A DNA stretch of 30,918 nt from contig JASJQH010006971.1 of assembly GCA_040143965.1 (NCBI GenBank), forward strand, positions 1-30,918, in the 5' to 3' direction. Positions 9,137-20,167 of this stretch are shown piece by piece; the first letter of the stretch is position 1; the number at the start of each line of letters is the position of its first letter. The notes below the pieces were generated by a model. It did no database searches, had not been told where the DNA came from, and was given only the letters and a program-made list of their open reading frames with translations. Both the position numbers and the translations under genes were made by a program. This DNA is from Basidiobolus ranarum. Lineage: Eukaryota > Basidiobolomycota > Basidiobolomycetes > Basidiobolales.

Positions 9137-9832
9137 TCATTGCGTAATATTTGGTCGTTCTAATTTCCTGATAATTCTGGCTGGGTTGCCGGCCACAACA
9201 ACATAAGGAGGCACATCTTTAGTAACAACGCTCCCGGCACCAATGGTGACTCCATCCCCTATAGAGACTCCAGGGCATATAATGGCACCACCACCAATCC
9301 AAACGCGACTTCCAATCTAGCAACATCTATATTAGACAAAGTAAGACAGAATAGGTAAGTATGTAGTCCATTACCTTTACTGGATGAGCAAGGTCAGCTC
9401 TACTTGCTCTTAATTCAGGGTCTAAAGGATGTGATGCAGTATAAATCTGAACGTTAGGGCCAATTAGTATATCGTCACCTATTTCTACTCGGTTACAATC
9501 CAAAATGACACAGTTAAAGTTCATGAATACTTTTTTTCCAACCTTAATATTACAACCCTACATACATATCGTTAATAGAGTTTCAATAATGAAGGAATCC
9601 GATAAAAGAAACCAACATAGTCACAATAAAAAGGTGGTTCGATACCAATTCCTTCCCCACAAGAGTCAAAGAGCTTCTCAAGTATCAACGTACGGTTTTC
9701 AGAGTCTTGTGGCTTGGTTGCATTGTACTCACTTAAAAGGTTACGTGCTTCTAAGCGAATACGAGCTAGTTCAGAATCGGCGGCACAAAAGTATTCCTCA
9801 GCCAGCGCCTTTTCTCTTTCGGACTTGACCAT
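9137..9832 (-). CDS. Hexapeptide-repeat sugar O-acetyltransferase (maltose/galactoside acetyltransferase, NodL/LacA family)
   Basis: Three exons on the minus strand: 9832-9617, 9557-9375 and 9316-9137. Both introns are GT-AG (59 and 58 nt). The product is 192 aa, the usual size for this family. The N-terminal helical maltose-acetyltransferase region (residues 1-60) contains [16 protein letters not shown] left-handed beta-helix follows, with hexapeptide repeats such as [24 protein letters not shown] and [13 protein letters not shown]. The family's catalytic His is in the TASHPLD motif, and [11 protein letters not shown] near the end is the typical closing motif. The enzyme transfers acetyl from acetyl-CoA to a sugar hydroxyl and acts as a trimer, probably in the cytosol. 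The physiological substrate cannot be read from sequence. Confidence 0.92.
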
Positions 9833-10551
9833 TATTGAAATGAAGCAAGTAACTTTGAAATATATGTGGTATGAAAATTAACGGTTATGACATAGACATC
9901 TAGCTATATATATACCATAAGGAATTGTTAGTATTGTAGCACCAATGTCACTAAATAACGTTCAATGCCCTTTCACAATAATACCTCAAAGCAGAATAAA
10001 CTCGTGACTTTGAATCTGTAGTACACCTCAGATTAGTGTATTGAAAAGTGTATTGGTGTTCTTCGTGTCTAAATATAACTAGTACCCGTGTAGCTTTGAT
10101 GATCGAAACTGATGAACAAAGGCTATTTATATACTACATGTGTAACATAGCATTAAGTCATGTTTTCTAACCGATAAATCAAATCGGGTTCATTCAAATG
10201 TATATGGTCTAGAGTATTAATTTGGGGAGTTGTAGAAATATCGAAATCTGCAATCTTCACCGACAGACAGATCAATATTAGCGACATTGAAAAGCAACGA
10301 GAGCAACGAGCATGAGTTATTTGTTCCATCTTGCCACATAAATTGCAAGCATGGTTTTCGCATATTCTCGATCGATAAAGATACCAAAGTTGTTGTCATA
10401 AAGAGAAATTGAAGATACGCTTTATAACTTGAATGATCAGATTGTAAGAGTATCAGAACTTGCTTTATTTTACGAATTAATGTTTATGAGTACTGAAAAG
10501 AAATATTACAAAGGTTGTTTTCTTTCAAGGATAAGTGACCGAATGAGTTGC
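9833..10551. other. Spacer upstream of the acetyltransferase and downstream of KGD2
   Basis: It holds the presumed promoter of the acetyltransferase and the 3' UTR of the E2 gene, whose poly(A) signal is TTTATT at 10464-10469 on the plus strand. No gene is seen; the open frame at 10217-10399 (-) is unsupported. Confidence 0.45.
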
Positions 10552-12111
10552 TTAAACATTGAGCAATAATCTTCTAGGGTCCTCAACGGCTTCCTTCAAT
10601 TTAACCAAGAACGTCACAGCCTCACGACCATCGATGATACGGTGATCATAGGTAAGAGCAACGTACATCATAGGGCGGCTTTCAACCTTGCCGTTTACAA
10701 CAACTGCTCTTTCCTTGATAGCATGCATACCAAGAATAGCGGCCTGTGGCATGTTGATAATAGGAGTACCCAGCAATGCCCCAAAGACACCCCCATTGGT
10801 GAAGGTGAAAGTACCACCAGCCATATCCTCAATGGTAATCTTATTTTCACGAGCCTTTTGACCTAATTCATAGATGGTCTTTTCAACATCAATGAAGCTC
10901 ATCTTGTCAGCATTTCTAAGGACAGGGGTGACGAGACCCTTAGGGGTAGCAACGGCAACACTGACGTCACAATAATCTCTGTAGATGATATCGTTTCCTT
11001 CAATAGCGGCGTTAACGGCAGGAACAGCTTGAAGTGCTTGGGTGGTAGCCTTGACGAAGGCAGACATGAATCCAAGTTTAATACCATGTTGCTTCAAAAC
11101 GGCGTCCTTGTATTGACTACGCATGCCCATCAAATTGCTCATGTCAATTTCGTTGAAGGTAGTCAAAGAAGCAGCAACACTTTGTGATTCCTTGAGACGC
11201 TCAGCGATTCTGAGACGCATTCTGCTCATCTTAACTCTGCGCTCTTCACGGCCTCCCAATTGCTCTTGAGGATTACCTGAGGTAACTGGGGCAACAGGGG
11301 AAGGTTGTTGAGTTTGGACAGGCTTAGGAGCTTGAGGTTTGGGTTGTTCAGTGGGTTGAGACTTGGGCTTCTCAACCTTAGGGGCAGATTCCTTGGTCTC
11401 GACCTTCTTTGGCTCTTCCTTAGGAGCTTCGGATTTAGAAGCACCTTCAGCGGGAGCATCTCCAAGTTCGATCTTGAACAAGTCAGCTCCAACTTCGATG
11501 TTATCTTCTTCCTGGGCAAAGACCTCAGTGATAGTACCAGAAACAGGGGAATTGACGGCAATATCAACTTTATCGGTTTCAATGGAAGCAACCTCCTCAT
11601 CTTGATGTACAAAGTCACCAACCTCTGTATTATTAGAGAATAATAAATATATGATATAGAAAACTAATAAAATAATAACAATAAACCATACTTTTAATCC
11701 AGGTTTTTAAAGTACCCTCGGTAATAGACTCGGCCAAAGAAGGAACCTTGATAACTTGGTCGGCTATAAAGAGAAGATTAGACGGATGTGGGATAAACAA
11801 ATACATAAAGAAAGGTTTACTCTACCATAAGATCTGCTTTGGAGGCGGAATGGGCTGCGTTCATTTCTAAAAGTTCAAAAAAATGTTAGCTTACGTAGCA
11901 AGATGAACAGAAAAAATGAACCAACATACTGAATGTGCTTGGAAGCAGTCAAGAATGCTGGGGCAATGAATTGAGGTTTGACTTGACGAGAAGTAGCAGA
12001 TACGGCTCTGAGAGCAAAAGTGGAAAAAGCGCTCAAGGAAGTGGTATTAGCACGAACCTTAGAGGCAGTAGAAATGCATTTAGGAGCCCTCTTAAGGGTG
12101 GAAGAAAGCAT
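10552..12111 (-). CDS. KGD2: Dihydrolipoyllysine-residue succinyltransferase, E2 of 2-oxoglutarate dehydrogenase, mitochondrial
   Basis: Four exons: 12111-11930, 11866-11826, 11763-11692 and 11624-10552. All three introns are GT-AG (62-67 nt). The product is 455 aa, as expected. Residues 1-72 are rich in Ser, Arg and Lys and lack acids, fitting a mitochondrial presequence. The lipoyl domain is residues 76-152, starting [14 protein letters not shown], with the lipoylated lysine at K117 in IETDKVD. A Pro/Lys/Glu/Gln linker covers about 158-225. There is no separate E3-binding domain, which is usual for DLST. The catalytic acyltransferase domain ends with [11 protein letters not shown] (His426, Asp430) and PRRLLLNV. 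It transfers succinyl from lipoamide to CoA in the TCA cycle. A CCAAT palindrome lies about 140-155 bases upstream of the ATG. Confidence 0.96.
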
Positions 12112-12250
12112 CGTAAATAAAGTGTAGAAGTTAGGAACGAAGGACAGCCAGAAGATTGACCAATGTGTACGGTTTTATGGACGCAACTAATGACGGATGG
12201 GTTAAATTGACAGGCTTCACACCACGGATTTCATTCAAATCATCAATATT

Positions 12251-12266
12251 ATTGGTCCCAACCAAT
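12251..12266. promoter_or_regulatory. Inverted CCAAT-box pair upstream of KGD2
   Basis: ATTGGT, four bases, ACCAAT: a perfect 6-bp inverted repeat made of two CCAAT boxes, 140-155 bases upstream of the KGD2 ATG. A further ACCAAT sits at 12159-12164. CCAAT is the binding site of the fungal Hap2/3/5 complex, which activates TCA-cycle and respiratory genes, KGD2 included, in yeast. Its function here is inferred. Confidence 0.55.
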
Positions 12267-12509
12267 GCCAAATATGGAATCAGGGTGTGGTTGACAGGTT
12301 AATTTTCTTCCTCGAGTCAAACCGCATATTCTGTCACTAAGAGAAAATATCACTCGACCAGATGCCGGAGCCATTTGGGAAATAAATTGGGGCGCTTTTG
12401 GTTCATGATGTGTAAATGTATGGGGAAGAATAAATATGCTACTGAAACCGTAACATCGGGGACCTTTTCCAAAAAAACACCTCCCCATTTCCCTCAGTGA
12501 CATTTAGAG

Positions 12510-12526
12510 TTCCCCACTGTGGGGAA
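12510..12526. repeat. Perfect 8-bp palindrome TTCCCCAC-T-GTGGGGAA
   Basis: This 17-base inverted repeat lies in a C4/G4-rich stretch (about 12360-12640) upstream of KGD2. It could be a binding site for a dimeric or C4-motif zinc-finger factor. No gene overlaps it. Confidence 0.5.
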
Positions 12527-13821
12527 GGAATTCCTGGACTATCCTCAAGGCTAAGGTGGATTTTCTAATGTCCGAACCATACATCCCCCTTCCCCAACCC
12601 GAGTTTGCTCTGTTTAAACGGCAATTTGGGGAGCTAAAGTACAGGTTAGCCTTCGCCTCCATGAGTCACTGGAAACTCTGGGTTTAATATGGAGAATGGA
12701 TATCAAATATAATCGCTTTGTGGGGGACGATGAAACACAAATGCCAAATTCAGTCTTGATTTTGGATTGTGCATATATTTTCTCTCATGACGGATATACG
12801 TAATCGTAGTAGGGTTAGTGTCACTGTAGTTACAGAAGCCACTCCTATGCTATTACAGCATCTGGACTCATTGCATTGGACTGTATTGAGCAGTACTCCA
12901 CCATCATAGTATTGAACTGCACTATCATTGTATTATATATGTATCCATCATTGTATCGTACACATATCCATCACTGTACCATACACTCCATCATATACTC
13001 CACTATCATGTCGAACTGCATTTCACTCCTTGACTATGTGTCAACGCTATCTTGAATGAAATTGTGCCACCTGCTGTCAAAGCATGAACATTTGACATTG
13101 ATGTGACGTTTGCAATATATATATGGATAAGCCCGATGAGATGCACTTATATAAATAGTTCACATAAGCCGAACATCTAGGAGAAGGGTGTGCGATTGAT
13201 TTGGGAATGAAATACAAGCCGCGCTCCTCTACTGCCCTCTACAAATGAATTATATCTTCGGTAGAATCCTCATCCAATCGGATGTTGGTAGTGATTACCC
13301 CATACTCACGCTCCGATCTACTGACTTTATACTACTCACGCGCGAATGAGTTACTGGATGACCACGTGCATGTAAGAGCTTGGTGCCAGTGAAAATATCC
13401 ACCTTTCCCACAGCTACCGATCGTTCAAGCATATATTCACAAGCATTATTACTGGAGAGCGATTCAATTGAATATGAGGCTCAGCAATTAGCTATCGCCA
13501 GTAGGTTTTAGATTCACTATTGAGGGTGAAAGTGGAAGTGAAAGTACCAATCGTAAGTTCCATGGTGGAGTCTCAACCACATCCTTTTTTTTCGTCATTT
13601 AGCTCATTCTGATTGGATTCCAGAGGCTCATTTCCAAATCAATTTAAAAAGTGACTAAATGTGGTGATGTCTTGTAGTTATTATTGGGGCTTGACACGGA
13701 ATAATTAACGAAATGAAAACGAATGCTCAGCAGGTAAAAATATACATGAAATTTAAACAAAACGAAATGCTTCCTATTAGAGTTAAATTACTGGCTAAAT
13801 AACTCCTTTTCCACAGATCCA
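12527..13821. other. Intergenic region between KGD2 promoter and YEATS2 3' end
   Basis: No gene is recognised. A degenerate CATCA-rich tandem array with a period of about 23 bases (TATCCATCATTGTATCGTACACA, then TATCCATCACTGTACCATACACT) lies at 12942-12987, with looser copies from about 12890 to 13010. A CACGTG E-box lies at 13363-13368. The open frame at 12249-12503 (-), nearer KGD2, has no supportable start or domain. Confidence 0.45.
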
Positions 13822-16800
13822 TTATCGTTGTGACAGAAGGTATTCATTGGTCAAAAAGTCATATTCCTGCTGATGGTTCAAAAGGGCTTGCACCAGGTGC
13901 AACGGTGTCAACATATCTTTCGGAGCGTCAGCATTTTTGCTTCTCCACAAATTCGAGGATTTATCTTCTTGTTCGTAGTCCTTGTCATACATAGGATTCA
14001 ACGGTGTTTCCTGAGAACGAGCTCCGGCTGAAAGGCCCTCTTGAATTTGTAAGGTTCGCTTGGTCAAACGGGTAAGGAATATCTTGCCAACCTTGTTAAA
14101 GAATAGAACATCTCTTAATAAATGATATCAGCTGTGAGAGCGAGTAAATCAATCAAAACATACTTCTAGTAGCAGATTTCCCACTTGTTCTCTTTGCTCG
14201 TTGACTTGGGTATTGGAGATTCTTTTCATTTTTTGACGACTACTGGTAGAAGTTAACCGTATTGTCCCGGGGAGGTTCAGTTGGTTAACGGTTTTCCAAA
14301 TCCATTCAATCCCTTTCTTATGTTCCACATTCGTATTAGAATGGGTACTTTCAAGGACAATCTCTCTATATAATTGGGTTTGAGTGGCTTTGCACACTAT
14401 ATCTTTGGCTGTGCTGGTCAAAGAGCTGGTGGAGAAATCATCGTCAATGTCAATATCAAGTTCGTCATCTAAATGGTACAACTTTTAGCGCAGGTGATTT
14501 TAGATAAATATTGAATATAAAATGGTACCATGATCAACATCAGCTTCCCAATCGTCACCTAGCTCATGCTTTAATTCCTTAGAATTGGTCAGACTGGAGA
14601 AAACCTTGAGTCTACGATTGACCTCGTCCAGGATGGTCTTGCACTCTCGTCCAAGTAAATAGCTAGGATTGTCAGAGGTGGCTTGATGACTTGTACCACA
14701 AATTTTACATAGACCATTGACTGACTGTATGATGGATCCATGGCTGTTCATTTCTACCAATCTACTCTCGAATCTGGCTTCTTTACCAAATATTGTATTT
14801 CGATCCAATTCAAGGTCATAAAACCGTTCCCCACCAAGGATTTGGCGGCCACTACGAGTATCGTCAAGCTAAAAGGGAATTTTATGAAAAAGATCGAATG
14901 AACAGATGGTTTGGTTTTAGTAAAGGTGTACAACAAGATTCTAGCAAGTGGGCTACAAACCTTAAGTTGGTGAATAATGTCTACTGGCTTGTTCCTAGAG
15001 TCATAGAAATGCAATTGTAATCTTATCGGGAATTCTCCCCAAGCATGACGTGTCAGTCTAAACGGAGGCTGTTCAAGGTCAACAACATCGTTGGGTTTGT
15101 AGCTGGGATGGAGAAAGACTCGAATTTTGCTGATGAAATCTTGTGATTTCTCTTGGGTTGGGAATTCCACATAAACCATCCATTTGTGTGAATAATGCTC
15201 CATACCAGGTTTTCTTCTAGAGACTGGGATGAATTTGGATACATTCCCAACAATCACCCGTTTTTTGATGTAGAATCTCGAACCATGATGTTGATTGTTA
15301 GTGGCCGAGAGTATTTCTTTTAGGTTACTAGCATACGAATCGTAGGTAGGAAGCGAAGTGATTGACGTTTTGTTACCAGTGATTGACTTTGTGTCGGGTG
15401 TCAGCTGGTGAGCGTTTTCAATAAATCCTGAGTCGACAACTTGCTCGTTGTCCTTGTCTTCGGATTCGTCGATATCCATCATTTCATCATCAGTCTGTGA
15501 AGTAGGGCGCACAAGGGGTGGGTCGAGTGCTGTTTCAGCAATGGAGGTGAGTGTAGATTCAGTCACCATTTCTTTCAATATTGGAGTGGATTTGTCAGGT
15601 AAAGTCATCATTGAATTAACTATTCCCAAGGTTGTCTCTGAAATGGTGTTGAGATTGTTATTATCGTTATCCTTGCCTTCACCTTCACCATCGTAAGATG
15701 TTTGTAAGCAATCATGATCCAGAGCGGGGACTTCCTCAGTTTTGATTTCAGTGAGATGTTCTTGGCCTTGCGTTTCATCAGTAATGCATAAATCCTCTTT
15801 CTCTGGATTGTTTGAGAGATTCGTGTGTGTGTTCGAATCAACGTTCGAAATCCTTGCTGTATCGAGGGAATGAGATGCTTGGCTATCAACCAGATTCAGG
15901 TCTTCTTCTGAGTTAGGGGCATGAGTTGATTTTTCTCCTTCCACACTCTCAACCACATCAGAACTTCTTTGGATTGGACTAATTGATATAGCTTCTGTAA
16001 TGGTCTTGAGGGTAGATTCAGATATTGACTGAGTTGGCTGAATATTGCTTGTCTTCTCATCCACCGATTCATTATCTAAATCCATTTCTTCGATGTTTGT
16101 GGAAGGTGATATAGTTACGATAGTCTCTTCAACAGGGCTGCGAAGTACTGAATCATTTTCTTCAACGTTGCATAACTCGTGAGTTGTGACTAATTCTTTC
16201 TCCTCTGGTGCATTTCCGGATAGCACAGGTATGGTTTTTTCAGCAATACTAGCTTCATTTCTAGCCTGATAATCCAAGACCTTCGAAAGGAAATCTGGTG
16301 AGATCTCTTCATGAATGAAATTTCCTTCTTCTGTATGGTGTTCTTCTAGTGATGTAGGAAGGCTCGTTTCTTCAGGAGATTTTCGATCGTCAGTTGCAAG
16401 CAGATAATTAGATGACTGCATTACAGGATGCGTATCTGCCGAATTGCCAATAATTTCCAACTCTTCCACCTCTTTTGTTGGTGCATCAGTTTTCAATTCT
16501 AGCATATCAAGTGAAGGTGAAGGCGAGGGTGAGGGTGAAGGTTCACCTTCCGATATCCGCTTCCCAGCCGAAAGGATAAACGCCGTTTCAGGCATAGGCT
16601 GTCGATCCGAAGGGTTAGATGCTGAGTTAGTAGATTCAACAACCTGCTCAGGATTCACTTCTGAGGGGATATTTTCAATATGTTTCATGGAAAGTTGTCC
16701 AGTGAGATGATGTCCTAGATTAGTGGATTTTCTAGAGGGCGGATCAACCGTACATATGGATGAATCTTCAGGATCGTCCACATCATTCACTTCTGTATTT

Positions 16801-18332
16801 ACATTCATATTTTTCCCACTGAAATGCTTGGTTGGCATCTTGCCAGCATATTTGGGCCGCTTGCTAGATTCCAGATGTGCATTTCGGTAGTATTTTCTAC
16901 AAGTTTTGCCAGAATACTCATGGTCCGAGTCATCGTCATCTCTAGACGGTTGGTCTCGTTTCCTAGGATACTTGGATAAGATCGACCTTCTACGTGTACC
17001 AAAATCGAAGGAAGTTGATGTGTCCGAGTCTGAAGAAGATGATGAAGAGGAGGAAGAAGAAGAAGAAGAAGTGGGGGTGGAGGAGATACGAAATGGGGTC
17101 GATTTTCCAGATTTCGAATGTGGATTCTTGATTGATTTAGTTGCGGAACGAGGTTGAGTTCGTGATGGTTCATCGTTATCCAAATCCACGTCTTCCTCAA
17201 ATACTTTAATCGTTGGCTATTTTATAATAAAAATTCGATGTTCAGCTTGAGGTGGTCTAAAGTATTTACTAGATCTAGGGCACGCTTTACCTTTTTCATT
17301 CCATTCAATGTACTCGATAATTGATCCTTCATTTTGTCGTCTAGTTTTCTATTTGGTGGCATGTGTTAGTGCTAAGTCTATTGAAAACGAGTGTTTGTGT
17401 ATTGGAAATATAGAAACCTCTCCATTGATCCTAGACCACCGCCTTTAGTGAATATGGTGGCTAATGAATGTGTCGCAATCCGTCTTCTACATGGATGGTC
17501 AAGAGGAACGTCTGACTCGTCCTAAGAAATAAAAAGCAATAAATCTTGATGTTAGTGCATAGAACCATTCTCTAGCTCAGCAAGATAAAAGACATGTAGA
17601 AACACGTACGACTGGGGTTCCACATAGGTAGTTAGATTGTTCGTGGGATGAAAACTCCAAATCATGTGAAATTCTACAGTGGTTAATGAATCCTTGTTGG
17701 TTTAAGAATTTGGCTCGACCACATTCTGGACAAGCAAGTCTAAAAATTTTCATCTTTTGCGTAAGTAGCTTGAAACTACTTGACGTTTATAAAATATTTT
17801 CAATCCACTTACTTTACAAAAGTACCATCGGCACGACGACTGTACAAAGCATCATAAGATTTCCGATCAGTAGTTTTGCCTTTGCCACCTTTCGTTGTGG
17901 TGACAACGTCATCCAATTCCGTATTTGTCGTATCTCGTTTAGCTTTCTCGGAAACAAGTTGCATTCCAGCTAAGAAAATGTGTTAAGAGCTTTCGAGAAA
18001 AGGAAAAGCAGAGGGGATTTTCCTCACATTCTTTCTACTTAAAAAATCCCTCTCTTGATATTTGATAAAATTTCTACCTGATATAGCTTCTTTCAACTCT
18101 CCGATCAACTTTTCCCCATTTTCTAATTCTGCTTCTATCGTTAAGATTTCTCGTTGTTTTAATAATAATTCAAGATCGAATTGGTTTTGAATCACTTGAA
18201 TAATCTGTTCTCGTGTTTTTGGATCTATGAGTTTTTGGTTAGAAAATTGGGATTGAATAGATAGAATGACTTTCTTTTGAAGTGGAAACTAAGCAAAGGG
18301 TGTTTACCATTCGGTATACTTTCTCGTGACAT
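13822..18332 (-). CDS. YEATS2: YEATS2-like chromatin reader (C2H2 finger + YEATS domain + histone-fold-like C-terminus)
   Basis: Ten exons: 18332-18308, 18224-18078, 17969-17813, 17739-17610, 17521-17418, 17348-17291, 17216-14961, 14868-14529, 14468-14164 and 14091-13822. All nine introns are GT-AG. The product is about 1263 aa. Residues 8-60 form a helical segment (EQIIQVIQNQFDLEL) like the N-terminal helix of YEATS2. A C2H2 finger has C113, C116, H130 and H135; DESDVPLDHPCRR starts at 154. Residues 217-850 are low-complexity and acidic, with a poly-Ser run. The YEATS domain starts near 854: SHKWMVYV, LHPSYKPN (S912, Y913) and AWGEFPIR (W933), the aromatic cage that reads acylated lysines in human YEATS2. 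The last exons carry LTPLHLVQALLNHQQEYDFL, resembling the YEATS2 histone-fold end. In animals YEATS2 belongs to the ATAC acetyltransferase complex. Exon ends are inferred. Confidence 0.88.
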
Positions 18333-18859
18333 TAGTTCCAATTTTCAGTAAGAATTTTTACAAAATGAGAGTCTATATAGGGCAAGTGTTTCAAAAACAA
18401 AAAGAAGTGAACAAAATTCCACACGAAATATGAGTGTAGAGAATGACTTTCAAAAGATAGTACTAACAAAAGTAAGTTAACTTCTTGGCAGTATATTAAT
18501 TATGTGTAAAACTGGAGAAACTATGAAACTTATAAAATTATGGTAAATAAACAAAAAAATCTATACCTTCTATAATCTCTAAAAAAAATCGTCACAACTA
18601 CCACCTACTTTTTGAGCTTGGATGTGATATCCGCACTTTCACCGTCCTCGGAAAACCAATCGAAATCTCGGAAACTCTGTTAACGACGGTTAAACCGTAG
18701 TTATGATTAAGGGGTGTAACAATGAATTCGAGCCGTAAAAGAACCACGTGTACAAGACGGCTTATGGTTTATTTAGTTTACAAACCTCCCTGCTGTTATA
18801 GTTTTATTCTATTTGAAAATATCCAGTTATAACTATTCATATAATCTCTTTCTCTAATT
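18333..18859. promoter_or_regulatory. Bidirectional promoter region, YEATS2 / VPS2
   Basis: A 527-base spacer separates two genes transcribed away from each other. It contains a CACGTG E-box at 18745-18750, about 110 bases upstream of the VPS2 ATG. No TATA consensus is clear for either gene. Confidence 0.5.
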
Positions 18860-19796
18860 ATGTTCAATTTCTTCCAACGCAAATCTCCCGCCGAGCTACT
18901 CCGCCAGCATCAACGGGCCCTTAATAAAGCCCAACGGGAGTTGGATAGAGAGCGTAGCAAGATGGAGCAACAAGAGAAGAAGTTAATTGCTGATATAAAA
19001 AAGAATGCCAAAGCTGGTCAAATGGTTAGTTGTTTGGTTTTCTTAACTTCGTTAAAGCTCCATTAATAAAATTTGAATAGAATGCTTGTAAAATTATGGC
19101 CAAGGATCTTGTACGTACACGGAAACATGTTCAGAAATTCTATCAGATGAAGACTCAACTTCAAGCAGTATCTTTGAGAATCCAAGTTAGTTATTATTTC
19201 AGTCGACCTTCCCATATAACCGACACTTTATTCGAGAAATAACGAGTAACTTATGGGATATATTCCTTCGTCTGTAGACTCTTAGTTCTAATAACCAAAT
19301 GGCAGAAGCAATGAAGGGAGCTTCCAAGGTACAATGAGTTTAATTTATCCATGCCAAGCGAATGATATCCTTGTAATTCTAATTGATCCATTTCCAAGGC
19401 TATGAGATCTATGAACTCGCGCATGAATCTTCCACAAATACAAAATATCATGATGGAATTCGAACGCGAAAGTGAGATGATGGATATGAAAGAAGAGATG
19501 ATGAATGATGCCATTGACGATGCGATGGATGAGGACGACGAGGAAGAAGAGACCGATGCTATAGTCAATCAAGTGTTTGATGAGATCGGAATCTCTTTTG
19601 ATCAATCTGTACGTTAAGTCATTGAACTCAGCATTTGTTCTCTTGGAATTTAACTAACTCCTCGCACCAGCTATCAGATACTGTCACTCCCCTCAAGAAC
19701 CCAGGGGCTGCTACTGCTGAGAAGGAGCCTCAAGCCGAGTTGCTCTCGGATGACGCCGTTCTTCAAGCACGTCTAGATAACCTGCGTAGAGAGTAA
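18860..19796 (+). CDS. VPS2: ESCRT-III subunit Vps2 / CHMP2
   Basis: Five exons: 18860-19024, 19081-19185, 19278-19328, 19399-19608 and 19671-19796. All introns are GT-AG (56-92 nt). The product is 218 aa, the usual size. Residues 1-50 give the basic helix 1 (ELLRQHQRALNKAQRELDRER). RTRKHVQKFYQMKTQLQ and TLSSNNQMAEAMKG are diagnostic for the Vps2/CHMP2 branch. Residues about 125-165 are Met-rich then strongly acidic. The C-terminus, DDAVLQARLDNLRRE, is a MIM1 motif that recruits the MIT domain of Vps4. The protein co-polymerises with Vps24 and Snf7 on endosomal membranes to sort cargo into multivesicular bodies. A poly(A) signal lies at 19979-19984. Confidence 0.96.
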
Positions 19797-19978
19797 GAGC
19801 TCATGTAAAATTGATACATTTGCTCAATAACATAAAGTCCATTCCTCGAAGATTTACTAAAATAATGGTGAAAGCAGCAGCCATATCTTATCAAGTTGTT
19901 TGTTCGTTTATGTAAAGAGCCACATGAAGTGGTGGAGTGAAGAATATGACAAGGGTAGAGAAAGTAAGGATGAATATG

Positions 19979-19984
19979 AATAAA
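19979..19984 (+). terminator. Poly(A) signal of VPS2
   Basis: AATAAA lies 183 bases after the stop; a second copy is at 20008-20013. The gene converges on CHS7, whose stop is at 20168. Confidence 0.45.
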
Positions 19985-20167
19985 GTTAGGTATCTCACTT
20001 TCTAGAGAATAAATTACATGGAATAACTTAATGGGTAGGTTTTTAAATTACACAAAATTCGGAGTAGGTGATAGGGTGTGGTTTATATAGTGGAAGATTC
20101 TAAATGCTTCACGTCACTGTGGTTATAAGGGGTAAAAAAGAGTATTGGGCACCTGTTGATTCATTGT

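Noticed and set aside
12249-12503. 84-codon minus-strand open frame upstream of KGD2
   Set aside because: No domain, and it overlaps the C4/G4-rich promoter-like tract and the CCAAT palindrome; best explained as chance.
14132-14163. Nearer acceptor (CTCACAG) for the last YEATS2 intron
   Set aside because: It would make a 32-nt intron, shorter than any other here, and end the protein after 11 residues, losing the conserved histone-fold-like C-terminus. The AACAAG acceptor (72-nt intron) keeps phase and homology.
17571-17582. tRNA A-box-like sequence TAGCTCAGCAAG
   Set aside because: It sits inside a YEATS2 intron with no matching B box or cloverleaf-forming flanks.
19367-19374. Second U12-like 5' site (ATATCCTT) in VPS2
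   Set aside because: It lies in the middle of a normal GT-AG intron (19329-19398), not at an exon edge; the flanking exons join perfectly by U2 rules.
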